A stretch of 64,000 bases of DNA from Sinohyriopsis cumingii. Lineage: Eukaryota > Mollusca > Bivalvia > Unionida > Unionidae. Made by a program: the position numbers and the translations under genes. A model generated the notes under the pieces. It was not told the origin of the DNA and made no database searches. It saw nothing but the letters and a program-made list of their open reading frames with translations. Positions 24,223-34,146 of the stretch are shown one piece after another; position 1 is the first letter of the stretch, and each line of letters begins with the position of its first letter. The stretch spans positions 49,559,574-49,623,573 of the forward strand of contig CM068842.1 in assembly GCA_028554795.2 (NCBI GenBank). Reading direction: 5' to 3'.

Positions 24223-25290
24223 TCACTTCTTTGTATAGTCGATGACTTGCGAAGCATCGATCCAAGAATCAAAACTGGAGGATATCCTTTCCAACGCACT
24301 TTTTGATAACCCGTTTTCCTACTTTACGGGGTCTTCGTTCGAGAATGCTTTCTATGTTGTACACGTCTTCTTTTTTTGGTGACACGATGTAACTCGGGCA
24401 AGTAAAACGATTCTTTTAACACTTCCCCGTTCATGTCTTCCAATTTATAGACGGCAGGATGACGGCCATGCACTCACTCGTCCAGTGACACAAAACGATT
24501 CGATGGTCTTACTGTCAACACTCCACTTTTCTTGGGGACAGCCACTGTCGGGGACGTACCAAGCAGGCGCTCGAAAACGGTCACTTCGTTGTCGGGAGTC
24601 ACTTCTGGGAGGTGGGGGCACGTCCAATGCTTCAGTGGTAAGATTGATTGTACTCTTGAACCAGGTGGGGTAAGATGTCGATGTACTTGAGAGTGTCGTG
24701 ATGCGTAAAATATTTCCACATGCGTTCTTTCAAAGTGCGTTCAAAACGTTCCACGATGCTGGCTTTGGTTTCTGGATTCTCGGTGGTGAAAAAATGACAC
24801 GTTTCTTTTCTCCTTTTGGAAAGTTTGCTTCAGAAATTATGTGCCTTTGTCGGTTTGCCTTCGAAGAGGGTGACGACCGCTTTGTTTCAAAACCAATTGG
24901 AGGGCTCACACTAATTCACTGCTCGATTCGAAAGTCAATGGCACGACCCAGGCAAATTTGGAAAAGAGGTCGATGACACAAAACAAATATCTGTAGCCAC
25001 GATTGTAGGTGCTCAAATGAGAGACATCGGCTAAATTGGCTTGCCGTTGATGATCGATACCCTTCACTCGAGTGCGACCTTTGGAAAAGTTTCGTTGAAT
25101 GGGTTTGTGTAAAGTGTACGTGGCTTATTCTTGTAACCATCGTTGCACTTGAGGTAAATGGAGACTTTTCAGTCGAGTTTTGGCAGCACGATACAATTTC
25201 TGAATTCCTCCGTAACCTGCAGGATGGGCTGGATCGTAGTAAATGCTGACTAACACCTTCTCCGTTTTTAATAAGTCACCTACTCTTCGC
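24223..25290 (-). pseudogene. INT: Polinton retroviral-type integrase with chromodomain, broken
   Basis: Integrase that inserts the element with a 6-bp target duplication. On the minus strand: N-terminal zinc-binding region (YYDPAHPAGYGGIQKLYRAA, near 25,250-25,190), then RVKGIDHQRQANLADVSHLS with the first acidic position, GYRYLFCVIDLFSKFAWVVPL (near 24,990), a second-Asp region reading QTDKGT, fragments of the ENEET/Glu region, VTPDNEVTVFERLLGTSP, and a C-terminal chromodomain (VRWKGYPP, then FDSWIDASQVIDYTKK) ending with TGA at 24,223. Several stops and at least four frame changes interrupt it. The exact start is not resolved; a Pro/Ser-rich stretch lies just upstream. Confidence 0.88.
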
Positions 25291-25911
25291 TGATGATACT
25301 TTGTACGGGACGAGATGGTGGTTTGGAAACGGCTTTACGTGTCCGATGTGCCACGGGAGTAGAAGTCGAAGGTCGTGGTCGAGGTGGTAATGGCTTTTTT
25401 CATTTCTGGTTTCCCTTCTTTGTTTATCACTTCAGTTCTTCCAGTTGGAGTGAGGGGGAAGAGGTCAAAAAAAGGCGCTGAAATCTTGTAGGAATGGGAG
25501 CTGCTGACGGTGTTTGAAATACTTATTGTACCTCTTCTTTCTTAGGCATTCGTGGGGCTGCGTCAGTCATGACTGTTGGGGGGGGGGTTGACGATGATGG
25601 TGATGGACTTTTCATCTAGGTCTTAAATCTTTCAGAGTGGGTAGATCTGTTTCGTCTAAAGTTTCTGGTGAAAAAGTTGCAGTCATTACAAGAGTTGACC
25701 GTACGTTTACGAATTTTCTGTTTCTGATAAGGCGTGGAGATCCATCAACGAATGCAATTAGTGTTGTAACTGGGACATCTCGGTCAAATTTAGATTGGGA
25801 GGCAAATGTGGGGTCCGTTGTTCTTGCCAATGATGGTATTCCATCCATCGTTTGTAAGGCACTATAGTTTTAGAAATTCCATTCGAGTTCAAGGATCACG
25901 TATGAGACTTT
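25291..25911 (-). other. Polinton segment between integrase and core-like protein A
   Basis: Minus-strand open pieces encode a Ser/Pro-rich stretch (KSPSPSSSTPPPTVMTDAAP, near 25,615-25,560) that may be the integrase N-terminus, and an unrecognised 78-codon piece at 25,848-25,612 (FDRDVPVTTLIAFVDGSPRL). No family recognised. Confidence 0.4.
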
Positions 25912-25917
25912 TGGACT

Positions 25918-26184
25918 CTAGAGGTCCCTTTTATCTTCCTGGTCCTTTTTATCTTCCTCCCACGAGTCCTCCCAGCATGGTTCCCAATACTTTTTCTTTT
26001 GACGAATGGGGATTTTCTTTTGAACTATTTGGGGAAGAACGTGATGACGTTTGGTTAAGCATTGTTTCTGGTGTTTAGGCAAAGGTATCGTGCCTTTCAA
26101 GACGTTCAAACAACATTCGAGTTTTATTCGCATGGGTGGAGAAGCTTTGGACAGGACGGACAACATGTCTCCATGTTTGACCAA
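25918..26184 (-). pseudogene. Polinton small core-like protein A
   Basis: Resembles the roughly 100-residue conserved Polinton/adintovirus protein with an ALNVLKGNIPL-type centre: here ECCLNVLKGTIPLPKHQKQC, followed by a Lys-rich loop and, after a one-base frame change near 26,010, a Gly-rich hydrophobic end (VLGTMLGGLVGGR). The 3' part of the open frame is out of register. A probable paralogue lies at 27.0 kb. Its role is not known; basic and hydrophobic content suggests a virion core component. Confidence 0.55.
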
Positions 26185-26309
26185 ACGAGGAGGCAGTTAT
26201 TTCCTTTTCTTTCCTTTGGGTTTAGAGGAGGAATGGTTTCTGGGGGTGACATATTTGGATCTTCTAGAGCATAAAAACACAGATGCCCATGCTTTGCCTC
26301 AGACCTTTT

Positions 26310-26643
26310 TTATACTGGAACGAGTCGCCACGGATTTTCTTTACGTCGTATCAACTTGATGACAGCCATCACGTGTCGTGGAGGGGTTCTTAACGGACTA
26401 AATCGGGACTGTTCTTGCTTTGACAAATCCAGTAAACTCTGCAACATTCCCGATCTCTCTTGGACTTTGATTTTGGGAGCAGGTACTTTGTAAGCAGCTG
26501 CCACTGTAGCTAAAGAGGAAGAGGGTGTCACCGCTGGAGGCGAAGATCGTGGAGACACCGGTTTCCATTGTTTCAAATGAGGAAGAACGGGTGTCTAATT
26601 GGGGTTGGCAGACATCACCAACAACGGAGAAGTGGAAGAACAT
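26310..26643 (-). pseudogene. Polinton Pro/Ser/Ala-rich protein segment, unknown
   Basis: Open piece 26,576-26,310 reads VSPRSSPPAVTPSSS and AAAYKVPAPKIKVQERSGML, then LLDLSKQEQSRFSPL and a basic end. A frame change links it to further Lys/Pro-rich sequence (QNKRKVPPTSKSPQKTASIR) at 26,640-26,880, which may be the tail of core-like protein B. Family not recognised. Confidence 0.4.
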
Positions 26644-26884
26644 GAGGCTACTGCAGACGCGGTCACTGTCGCTGGAGGTCGTGGTTTGTGAATGTAATGT
26701 TGCGTCCTGGCCGAAGTGTCTCTCTTGCGGATAGAAGCTGTTTTCTGAGGGCTTTTTGAGGTCGGGGGGACTTTTCTTTTATTTTGTCTGTGGGTTTTTT
26801 TTTCTTCTGGGGCTGTGACCTGGTCTTGACACCGTTGCTCGTTTTCTTCTTTGGGCTTCGTTTGGCTTTTTTGGGAGTGACTTA

Positions 26885-27250
26885 TTACTTGGGGAGAACT
26901 TTGGGGGCATTAGGATCCCATTTTAAGAGGGAACGAATGATAACACCTCCTAGAGAACCGCTCCCTCCAGGTTTCAAAATGATTTGCTTTTTGGTTTGAG
27001 AGTCGATGCGGGGATCGGCCAGTTGCATCAAGGCTACTTTGTTTCTGTCCAAACAGAGTTTGGTTTGATAAGGAATGTGAATGATTCCTTGCAGTAATTG
27101 ACGTGCTGTCATCGTAAACCATCGTAAGATTTCTTTGAGACTGGTTTCTAAGACAAGAACACGTATTTGTGGATTTTTTTCGCGACTGATGCCGTACAAG
27201 GCACGAATCAATTTGACGGGAAGACGAGACTGAAGGGACGTAATGTTGAC
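26885..27250 (-). pseudogene. Polinton small core-like protein B
   Basis: Contains LIRALYGISREKNPQIRVLV, a middle TARQLLQGIIHIPYQTKLCL and RNKVALMQLADPRID, and a Gly-rich hydrophobic end (KPGGSGSLGGVIIRSLL). The order helical start, LLxGxIxxPYQ centre, basic loop, Gly-hydrophobic tail is the same as in protein A at 26.0 kb, suggesting an ancient gene duplication. Past the stop at 26,885 other frames read on as a very basic Lys/Pro-rich tail. It lies directly downstream of the ATPase. Confidence 0.55.
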
Positions 27251-27299
27251 GCTGTGTGAGACAGACCCAAAGTGTTCGAGGTTTTTATAGATTTTTTTG

Positions 27300-28010
27300 T
27301 TAAGTCGACAACGGGGACTTGTACAGGACAGGCCCTCCGCCTTGACACCAGTGGTGAAACAGATGGGTACGAAATCGCAAATAATCGGGGGTGGGGGTTG
27401 GTGGGTTTAAATCCACGAGTCAATATGCGTGTGGGGTTTGAGTGGCATTATCGTACGCATGAGTCAGCCAAGGCATTCCTAACTGTTTGGCTAAGACTTG
27501 CACTTGCGATTTATCTCTAGGGCTTTTAAACAAGACCACGTAATGAGCATTGAGACTGATGGTGCGATGGGCTTTACTTTGTTGAAACAAATTTTGAGTA
27601 ATGTAAATGACACTAGCATTATGATGATGCCCTTTGCTCGTAAACCACAGTTTAATTTCTTCTTCGGATTCTCCTAACATGTCCTCGAAAATGACCAGAT
27701 GGGTTTGACTGGGGTCAGACACAGTTCCGTCTTCTTCGCTAGGAATCCCTTCCACAAACACGATGGAATCGCCTCAACTTTCTCGCAAGAGGTTGTAAGC
27801 CGATTTTCACTCTTTGTAACAGCACACGATTCGTTGAGGTGGACGATCGATCAAATGATGTTTATGTTTCATCAAACGTTTGACAAATTCGGTTTTGCCT
27901 GAGCCACTAGGTCCGGCAATGAGCATGTTAAAGGGATGGTGAAGATACAAGGCCTCCCAACTGGCACGAAGTAAGTGTTCGTCGATGATTTGAAAGTGAA
28001 GGAAGAGGGA
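27300..28010 (-). pseudogene. ATP: Polinton A32/FtsK-like genome-packaging ATPase, three in-frame stops
   Basis: Packages DNA into capsids in related viruses. Walker A is intact as IAGPSGSGKTEFVK (about 27,910). Walker B is HLVIFEDML, followed by the sensor-like SVIYITQNLF, then LNAHYVVLFKSPRDKSQ. In-frame stops fall after QRIVCCYKE, shortly after in LLRES-GDS, and after TQTPHAY at 27,420. Beyond the last stop the family C-terminus (LVDLNPPTPTPDYLRFRTHL) is still readable to a stop at 27,300. The N-terminus appears fused to truncated polymerase sequence near 28,020. Confidence 0.88.
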
Positions 28011-28024
28011 GCAGAGACAGCAGA

Positions 28025-28673
28025 GGTAGCCACTTCGTGAGGGTGCACTTTCAAGGTGTAGCGTGGAGCTAGGATATATTGCAATTGTTGCATTTCAGGA
28101 ATGCACAGGGTGTCTTTGGCTAGCCCCGCTTGTTGTAACAGGAGTTGTGCTGATTCTCTTTGGTGTTTGGCTCTGTTCGATGTTCGAATGTTCTCCCAGT
28201 CTCTTTTCCATTTTATCGTGTCGTTCTTGTCAGCATACGTTCATTCCACCACGATGGCAAGGGCTAAACACATCTGGTCTTGAGGGTTGTTAATTTGGAC
28301 GAGACTACGCTTGATACTTTGAAGGTCGTCGATCAATAACACTTTTCTGCGTTGTCCGATCCCCTTGGGGAGAGAGACGTGGGTCATGAACAGTGTGGCT
28401 TTTCCATCGGTGATATGAAACTTGTCATTGGATTGTTGCACGTGTTGAATCTTGTCGATGACTTTGGAAGGTGTTAATTCTGCAGGGCTACTAAACAAGA
28501 TCCAAACGGAAGACTTGAGACTGTCGTGATGAATGGAAAGTCTCTTTGGGTTCACATTGTTGTTTCAGTGTGGTTAACAAAGAATCCCACACCTCGGTGA
28601 TAACGGTCTCTGCTTTCTCCAACGGTACGTCGGACTTTAAATCTTTTAATTTCACAGTGTACGTGTAAGCCAT
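28025..28673 (-). pseudogene. POLB: N-terminal part of Polinton protein-primed DNA polymerase B; catalytic core missing
   Basis: Starts MAYTYTVKLKDLKSDVPLEK at 28,673. After a frame change it reads SSPAELTPSKVIDKIQHVQQ, SNDKFHITDGKATLF, VSLPKGIGQRRKVL and VQINNPQDQMCLALAIVV, then in another frame LCIPEMQQLQYILAPRYTLK. This is the order of the long N-terminal extension of Polinton PolB, upstream of the exonuclease and polymerase domains. Immediately after, sequence switches to the start of the ATPase. No exonuclease or YCDTDS-type polymerase motif is visible anywhere in the element. A deletion of about 3 kb is inferred from the usual family length. Confidence 0.8.
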
Positions 28674-28984
28674 CGTTCTAGATTTTCTAGAGGAGCGCTT
28701 TTCCGTCTCTCAAATGTGATAGTACTTTTCAGGGTTTACTAATGGTGGTGAACTTTGGATAGGTGTAGACTATCTGGGTCTCGATTCTGGCTCACTCATG
28801 TCATCTTCAAAATCACTGGCATGAATTTGTACCAAGACTTCAGCTACTGTACCAGGCGATAAATTACGTTTCTGCCTCTTACTTTCTTCTCCTTTCTCCA
28901 CGAAATGATGCGATCGTTTCATCTTGAGTACGAAAAGTCAAATGACTACATTTTAAACGCTATTATACCCATGTCAAACCATAG

Positions 28985-28995
28985 TATATATAAAG
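28985..28995 (+). promoter_or_regulatory. TATA box for the zinc-knuckle gene
   Basis: TATATATAAAG, about 57 bp before the ATG at 29,048. The leader CATTTCACTCTCAAACCGAG contains no other ATG in good context. Confidence 0.65.
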
Positions 28996-29047
28996 GATGT
29001 GTGTCTTCCCTTCCAATATTCATTTCACTCTCAAACCGAGCAGAACG

Positions 29048-29419
29048 ATGGAAGAGCCCACAGAAATCGAACTTCTGATCAGAGCTTTGCGAGGTGTCAT
29101 AAGAAAATTTTCTTCAGACAAGCCGACGGACTACTCCCCCTCCAATCGAGATAAAAGTCAAGATACTTGCTATATCTGTAAGAAGAAAGGACATTGGACT
29201 ACAGAGTGTCCAGACCGTCAAAAAAGCCAGACAAGTGCTAGAAGAGACAAAAGTCAAGATACCGGTTATCATTGTCAATAAAAAGGACATTGGTCTTCAG
29301 AATGACCTAAGAAACAACAGGAGCAAGCAGAAGAGAGGGGTTCCGAACATTTTTTAAATTTCTTCATGTTCACAGGTTTTTCCTCCTCTTCGTCCTCACT
29401 TTCTCCTCGAACTTTTTAA
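29048..29419 (+). pseudogene. Polinton accessory gene: CCHC zinc-knuckle protein, two in-frame stops
   Basis: Plus-strand gene divergent from the polymerase, 124 codons counting two internal stops. It begins MEEPTEIELLIRALRGVIRK. An intact zinc knuckle CYICKKKGHWTTEC (CX2CX4HX4C) is followed about 20 residues later by a second, ruined one: its first Cys is Gly, a stop interrupts it and another stop replaces its last Cys. The KSQDT spacer is repeated before each knuckle, so the knuckles arose by internal duplication. The tail is acidic then Ser-rich. Such knuckles bind single-stranded nucleic acid in retroviral Gag and LINE ORF1. Capture from a retroelement or a host gene is possible. Confidence 0.7.
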
Positions 29420-29600
29420 AGTGTTGTGTTGTGATGTGAATTGGATGTAAAATTTGTACCAGAATAGACCAGACAGAAAACGTAAGTGTCTCTTGGTTTT
29501 GATTTTTAGAATATGAACCTACACTCATGCATTCACTCACTCACATCATGGGTATAAGAAAGGGCTGTTGAGTTTTAATTGATTTTGGCAATTGAAATAC

Positions 29601-29640
29601 TATCTCTTTCCAAGATAAGTGGGTGGTCATGAAAAGGACC
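29601..29640 (-). terminator. histone-type 3' end signal after accessory gene 3
   Basis: On the minus strand: GGTCCT-TTTC-ATGACC (29,640-29,625; five of six pairs, mismatch at the fifth), then ACCCA exactly as in histone mRNAs, and 13 nt after the stem GGAAAGAGATA (29,611-29,601), which matches the position and composition of the U7-binding downstream element. It begins two bases after a TAA stop. Confidence 0.65.
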
Positions 29641-29641
29641 G

Positions 29642-30201
29642 TTAGGTATTTGTTTGTTCAAAAAACAAACAGAGGAACGGGACGTAATCATCTTTAACTG
29701 CCTTAAGCCTTTGCCACGCCCAAGGCCTACTTCTGGACTGGCCCCTGTCGATGATGATTTGGTGGAAATCACTAGGGGTGGTATCGCAGGCGTAGTAACA
29801 GGACTGGGTTGTTTGACTCGGGAAGGTCTTTTTCTCTTGGGTCGTAATAAAGAAGTCTAATACATTTGTTTCAGACTCCTTAACTCTGCTACAGTGTCTA
29901 AAAGTACCATTACCGTTTGGCTTTCACTATTCTCCTTCTCTCATAGACCTTGTTTCTTCTCTGCTGCTTCTTCCTGTCGTTTCCTTCTTGCCTCTTCTTC
30001 TTCTCTCTGTTGATGTTGAAGGAGAAAAGAAGAAAGAAAATCGACTAAACCCCAGTTAAAATCGACCTCTTTTAGATGTAAGCCTATGTTGACTTTGGTA
30101 GCCACTGCTATACCATCGCTTCTCGTCTCCACGTCCGGTGCACCCCAATTCATTGTCTTCTTAGTTGTTATTGGTGTGGTCCGTCCCAGAATTAATATCA
30201 T
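29642..30201 (-). pseudogene. Polinton accessory gene 3, Glu/Arg/Lys-rich C-terminal half
   Basis: An open piece at 30,201-29,941 reads TMNWGAPDVETRSDGIAVAT, LKEVDFNWGLVDFLSSFLLQ and then the coiled-coil-like QQREEEEARRKRQEEAAEKK. After a stop and frame changes, another piece (IIDRGQSRSRPWAWQRLKAV) runs to a TAA at 29,642. The start is uncertain. It is near the right edge of the original element, next to the nested LINE, and is followed directly by a histone-like stem-loop. Family not recognised; the layout resembles accessory genes 1 and 2. Confidence 0.45.
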
Positions 30202-30925
30202 TCGACGGACTCCCTAGTTCCGAATAGTTAAAGGGTTTTATGTCTGTTTGTTTTTCCCCACAATATGTATGATTATGTTGTATTGCAATTATGAAGAATT
30301 TAACTTTTAATAATTTTGATTCTAGGGTTTGTATACCGTCCTATTCTTATGTATAGATTCTCCTCAACCCTGGCTGTTCTTGGAGTTTATTTAATATACA
30401 GTGATCCTTGAAGGGATCAGTAGTGTCCTTTGTGTGATATGTGTATATGCTATTTGTTTGTATGTTATCCTGCTTAGTTGTAAGGACTGGCTATATATGA
30501 ATCAGATTCTAAGAGTTGTCAGTCATTTATTGGTTCATTTGTAACTCGGGAAGTTCGCTGGTGACGTAGTTGTCATCTGTACCGTGCTTCCCGGTTTATA
30601 GAACCTTTTTTACTTTAATGTGTGTGCTTTGTAAGATAGAGATAGGTAGAGGAAAGATTGGTATAATTAATATGTTGGATATATGTATTTGCAATTGTAT
30701 TTTTGCGTGTATTTATGTCTGCATGATGTACAGTGTTTCTGTGCTCGTAATGTTCTTAACTGTTCATTGTTTGTATGTCTATTCATTGATACACAAGGGT
30801 CTCAGGTATAACATTACCTAGAAATTTGCAATTAATGAATAAAGTAGTTGAAGGAATTGTAAATTAGAATTCAGTATCTTCTCTTATGTTTTTATGATTA
30901 AATTAATATATAAAGTTAATTCTTT

Positions 30926-33087
30926 TTATATATCTTTATCAAGAATGTTATTTGTGTAGAGTAGTTGTTTGTTATCTATTATTCCATATTTATTCTTAAT
31001 TTTATCTCTTAGAGCCTGTCTTTCTGTTGAATTTTTAGGGCATACAGTAATTAGGTGGGTTTTTGAATCTATAGATTTTCCACATAATCTACATTTTGGT
31101 AGGGTATTTATTAAGAATCTAATACAGACAACTTCGCCCGTTACCCATTTATCAAGCAGGTATAGGAACAGTCTCCTTTGGACGGAGGCTGACCCTATAC
31201 CTGCCCAGTTTTTCCAGATGGCCTTCCAATTCAAGTCAGGGTAGCGATATTCAATTTCTTGTTTATCTTGAGAGACTATTACGTTCAGGATTTCATAAAT
31301 ATTGTTCTTCCTGTCCCATACTTTGGTATTGTCTCTGTAGCTGTATAACAGTTCACTAACTCTTCTACATGACCCTGGGGGTTTTAATATTTTAATTAAT
31401 TTGCTATTTTTATATATATCATTATTAAAACGGAATAAGTAACTATATATATAAATATTTATTGCTTCCCAAGGTAATTTGGGAGAACTGCTTAATTTAC
31501 TAAACCTATTTAAAATAATTGCTTTTTGCTTAGTACTGAAGCTGGGCAAGGCTAGCCCTCTTTTTCTTTGGATCTGCATATGTATTTTTCTTCAAGTAGT
31601 GGATTTTATTATTCCAAATGAAGCTCATTATTTTCCTTTCAATGTTGTCGATCATGGCTTCTGTTAGTTGCACCGAATTCACTACATAATCTAATTGACT
31701 ATTCATGTGTATTTTAGCAAACTGTATACGGTCCATTAAGTTGATCTTTGTGTGCGACTATGCTTCAATCTGCTTTTCTATCTTGATTAATACCTCACGG
31801 TAGTTCTTGTGAGTGGAGTTCATTCTGTAAAATATCCCTAATGCTTTTTCATGATTTTTAATCAGGTTTGGGATCTACGAGGGTGGTTGCCCCTCCAGTT
31901 TCCTATTAATAACATTTCTGTTTTGTCATGGTTAATTGCGGAACCAGAGGCTTTTCCAAATTGTTGGAATTCATACTGTAAATGTTTTAAGGAATATTCA
32001 TCTCCGGTAACGTTTGTACAGTCATCTGATTGTAATATGGTTTTAAAATCATGTTTCAAATTTGGCATTTTGATTCCTTGAATATTAGTGTTTTGGTTGA
32101 TATTTATGTTCAAGGATTATATTGCTATCACATATAGCAACATAGATAATGGACAGCCTTGCCTCACCGATCTTTCTATTTTTATATCATATGTGAACGC
32201 TCCGTTGATAATTATTTTGTACGTAATAATAGCATGGATGGCTTTAATCCAATTTATAATGTGTCTACCAAAATCACACCTCTCTAAGGTTTTAAATATG
32301 AAGTCATGCTCTATTCGATCAAAAGCATTCTCCTGATCGAATAGAAACATGACTCCCTCTTCATTTTTAATTTTTAAATATTCTATTATAGCTGATAGTG
32401 TGTTATCTAAAATGTTCCTTCCTACCCCTCCACACTCATTTATATATATTATTAAATTTAAACAGTTCCTTATCCTATTAGTTATTATCTTACTCAGTAT
32501 CTTATAATCATTGTTTAATAAAGTTCTCGGTCTCCAAGTTTTGATTTCCTCCCTGACCCATTTCCCTTAATATAATAATGTAATCATTCCTTCCCTCATG
32601 CTTTTAGCCTTGTAACCAGTTAGTAAAATGATGTTATAGAGTAATTCTAAAAAAAATCTACTAGTTCGTTCTGAAATTTAATATCGAAGTCCGATGTGAT
32701 TCCACCGGATCCAAAAGACTTCCCTTTTTCGAGACGTTTTATAGCTTTTATTATTTTCTCAGCTTTGATAAGCATATCACATTTTTCACATTCACTTAAA
32801 GGTATTTGTTTGTACGTGGTTTGCTGTAAATTTTGGGATTTATATATATTTGTGTAATAGATTTTAATGCATTCTAGTGTATCTTTTTTATCCTTGTAAG
32901 TTATGTTATTAAAGCGAATTGATTCAATCTTTTTAAAATTCCCTCTTTTTATTTCTAGTCTTTTATACAGTCCTCTTCCCTTTTTATACGAATTCGAATG
33001 TTTTCCTGCTCTAATTTTGATACCTTGGGTTAATTCTTTTTCTAAATCCTCCCATTGTCTAATAGCTTCCTTATCTTCATGTGTCAA
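30926..33087 (-). pseudogene. LINE ORF2, reverse transcriptase and C-terminal domain
   Basis: From 5' to 3' on the minus strand: a linker (33,087-32,647) with KRLEKGKSFGSGGITSDF, palm motif A in 32,350-32,117 as LFDQENAFDRIEHDFIF, motif B as SVRQGCPLSMLLYVIAI, a catalytic loop now QSDDC in place of YADD (about 32,030), ASGSAINHDKTEMLLI, then a C-terminal part (31,579-30,926) with CRLCGKSIDSKTHLITVC, a CCHC-type knuckle common in L1/Tx1 ORF2. Frame changes separate these segments. The QDxEKAFDR and VRQGCPLS patterns place it in the L1/Tx1 group. Confidence 0.8.
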
Positions 33088-33207
33088 AAGTTCATTTTTT
33101 GTTTTAATTTCAGAGTACTTCTTTTTAATCCATTGTTTATGTATTGTTTTAGTTTTGCTCTAATATGTTGTTATTCTCCTAATCTCATTCTTTATTATTT
33201 CCCAGTC

Positions 33208-34050
33208 TCATATTATATTTCCCACATATTTTGTTTTAAAATTATTCATATGGGTGCGGAATATATGTGTATAGTCAACATCTAAAAGGTGAGTATTATT
33301 CACCTTCCATACGCCTGCACCACATTTTGTTGTGTTTGCAATCAGTATCTCAAGTGTAATCAATCTGTGGTCTGAAATCTGCTCATCCAAAATTGCACAC
33401 GTTTTAAGTACATTAATATAGCTATCTGAGATATAGAAAATGTCGAACCTACTTCCATTGTTATTTCCATACATGTACGTATATTGCCTGACACTTGTGT
33501 TACAGTATCGGTATGCATCCGTTATGTTATTTGTCTTTGTAAATAATTTAATCCATTTATGAAGCCTATTATCTGACTCAGTAAGTTGTTCACTTTTGTC
33601 CAATTCTGTTTGTATCCAACTGAAATTTCCTCCTAATATACAAGGGTCGGTAACATAGTGTTGAATATAATGATTTACATTAATAATAAAATTTACTTTT
33701 GTAGGACTTACGCTTCCTGATGGTACATATGTATTAAAATACATTCCACTTATTCAATTTAATATGAATTAAACGACCTTGTAATTCTTTTGGGTTTTTT
33801 AAGTGTTCAAAGTTTAACCCCTTGGCAGAACGCCGAACAATTGTAGCCACCCCGGAAAAGATTTCGGACGGGTGGTTATCGGTAATAACTAAGGCGTCTA
33901 ATTCCTCCTCTAGTTTCTTCACCACATGCTCAGGCATTTTGTGCGTTTCTTGTATTAAAATTATGTCATAACGTTTTGATTATTTTATGATTTTATCTAT
34001 TTTATTTGTAATTCCATTTATGTTCATAGTCAAGATATGTAGGTTTAATC
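33208..34050 (-). pseudogene. LINE ORF2, AP-type endonuclease domain
   Basis: Reads TMNINGITNKIDKII and ILIQETH (catalytic Glu) near 34,040-33,930, then EELDALVITDNHPSEIFSGV, YVPSGSVSPTKV, a degenerate GDFN box as ILGGNFSWI, GNNNGSRFDIFYISDSYI and the catalytic SDHRLITLEI box. It would nick target DNA for reverse transcription. Stops near 33,960 and 33,740 break it. Confidence 0.75.
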
Positions 34051-34146
34051 CCTCCATATTGACTATGGACAGGTATTTTAGTTTCTTTATGTATTAATTT
34101 GTAAATTTCAAAGTGAAGGTCTTGTGACTTATAAAAGCAATTATAT

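Noticed and set aside
29621-29640. Reading the 29.6 kb hairpin as a bacterial-type terminator or random palindrome
   Set aside because: The loop TTTC, ACCCA flank, position two bases after a stop and AAAGAGATA 13 nt further match histone 3' signals better; random origin remains possible for this copy alone.
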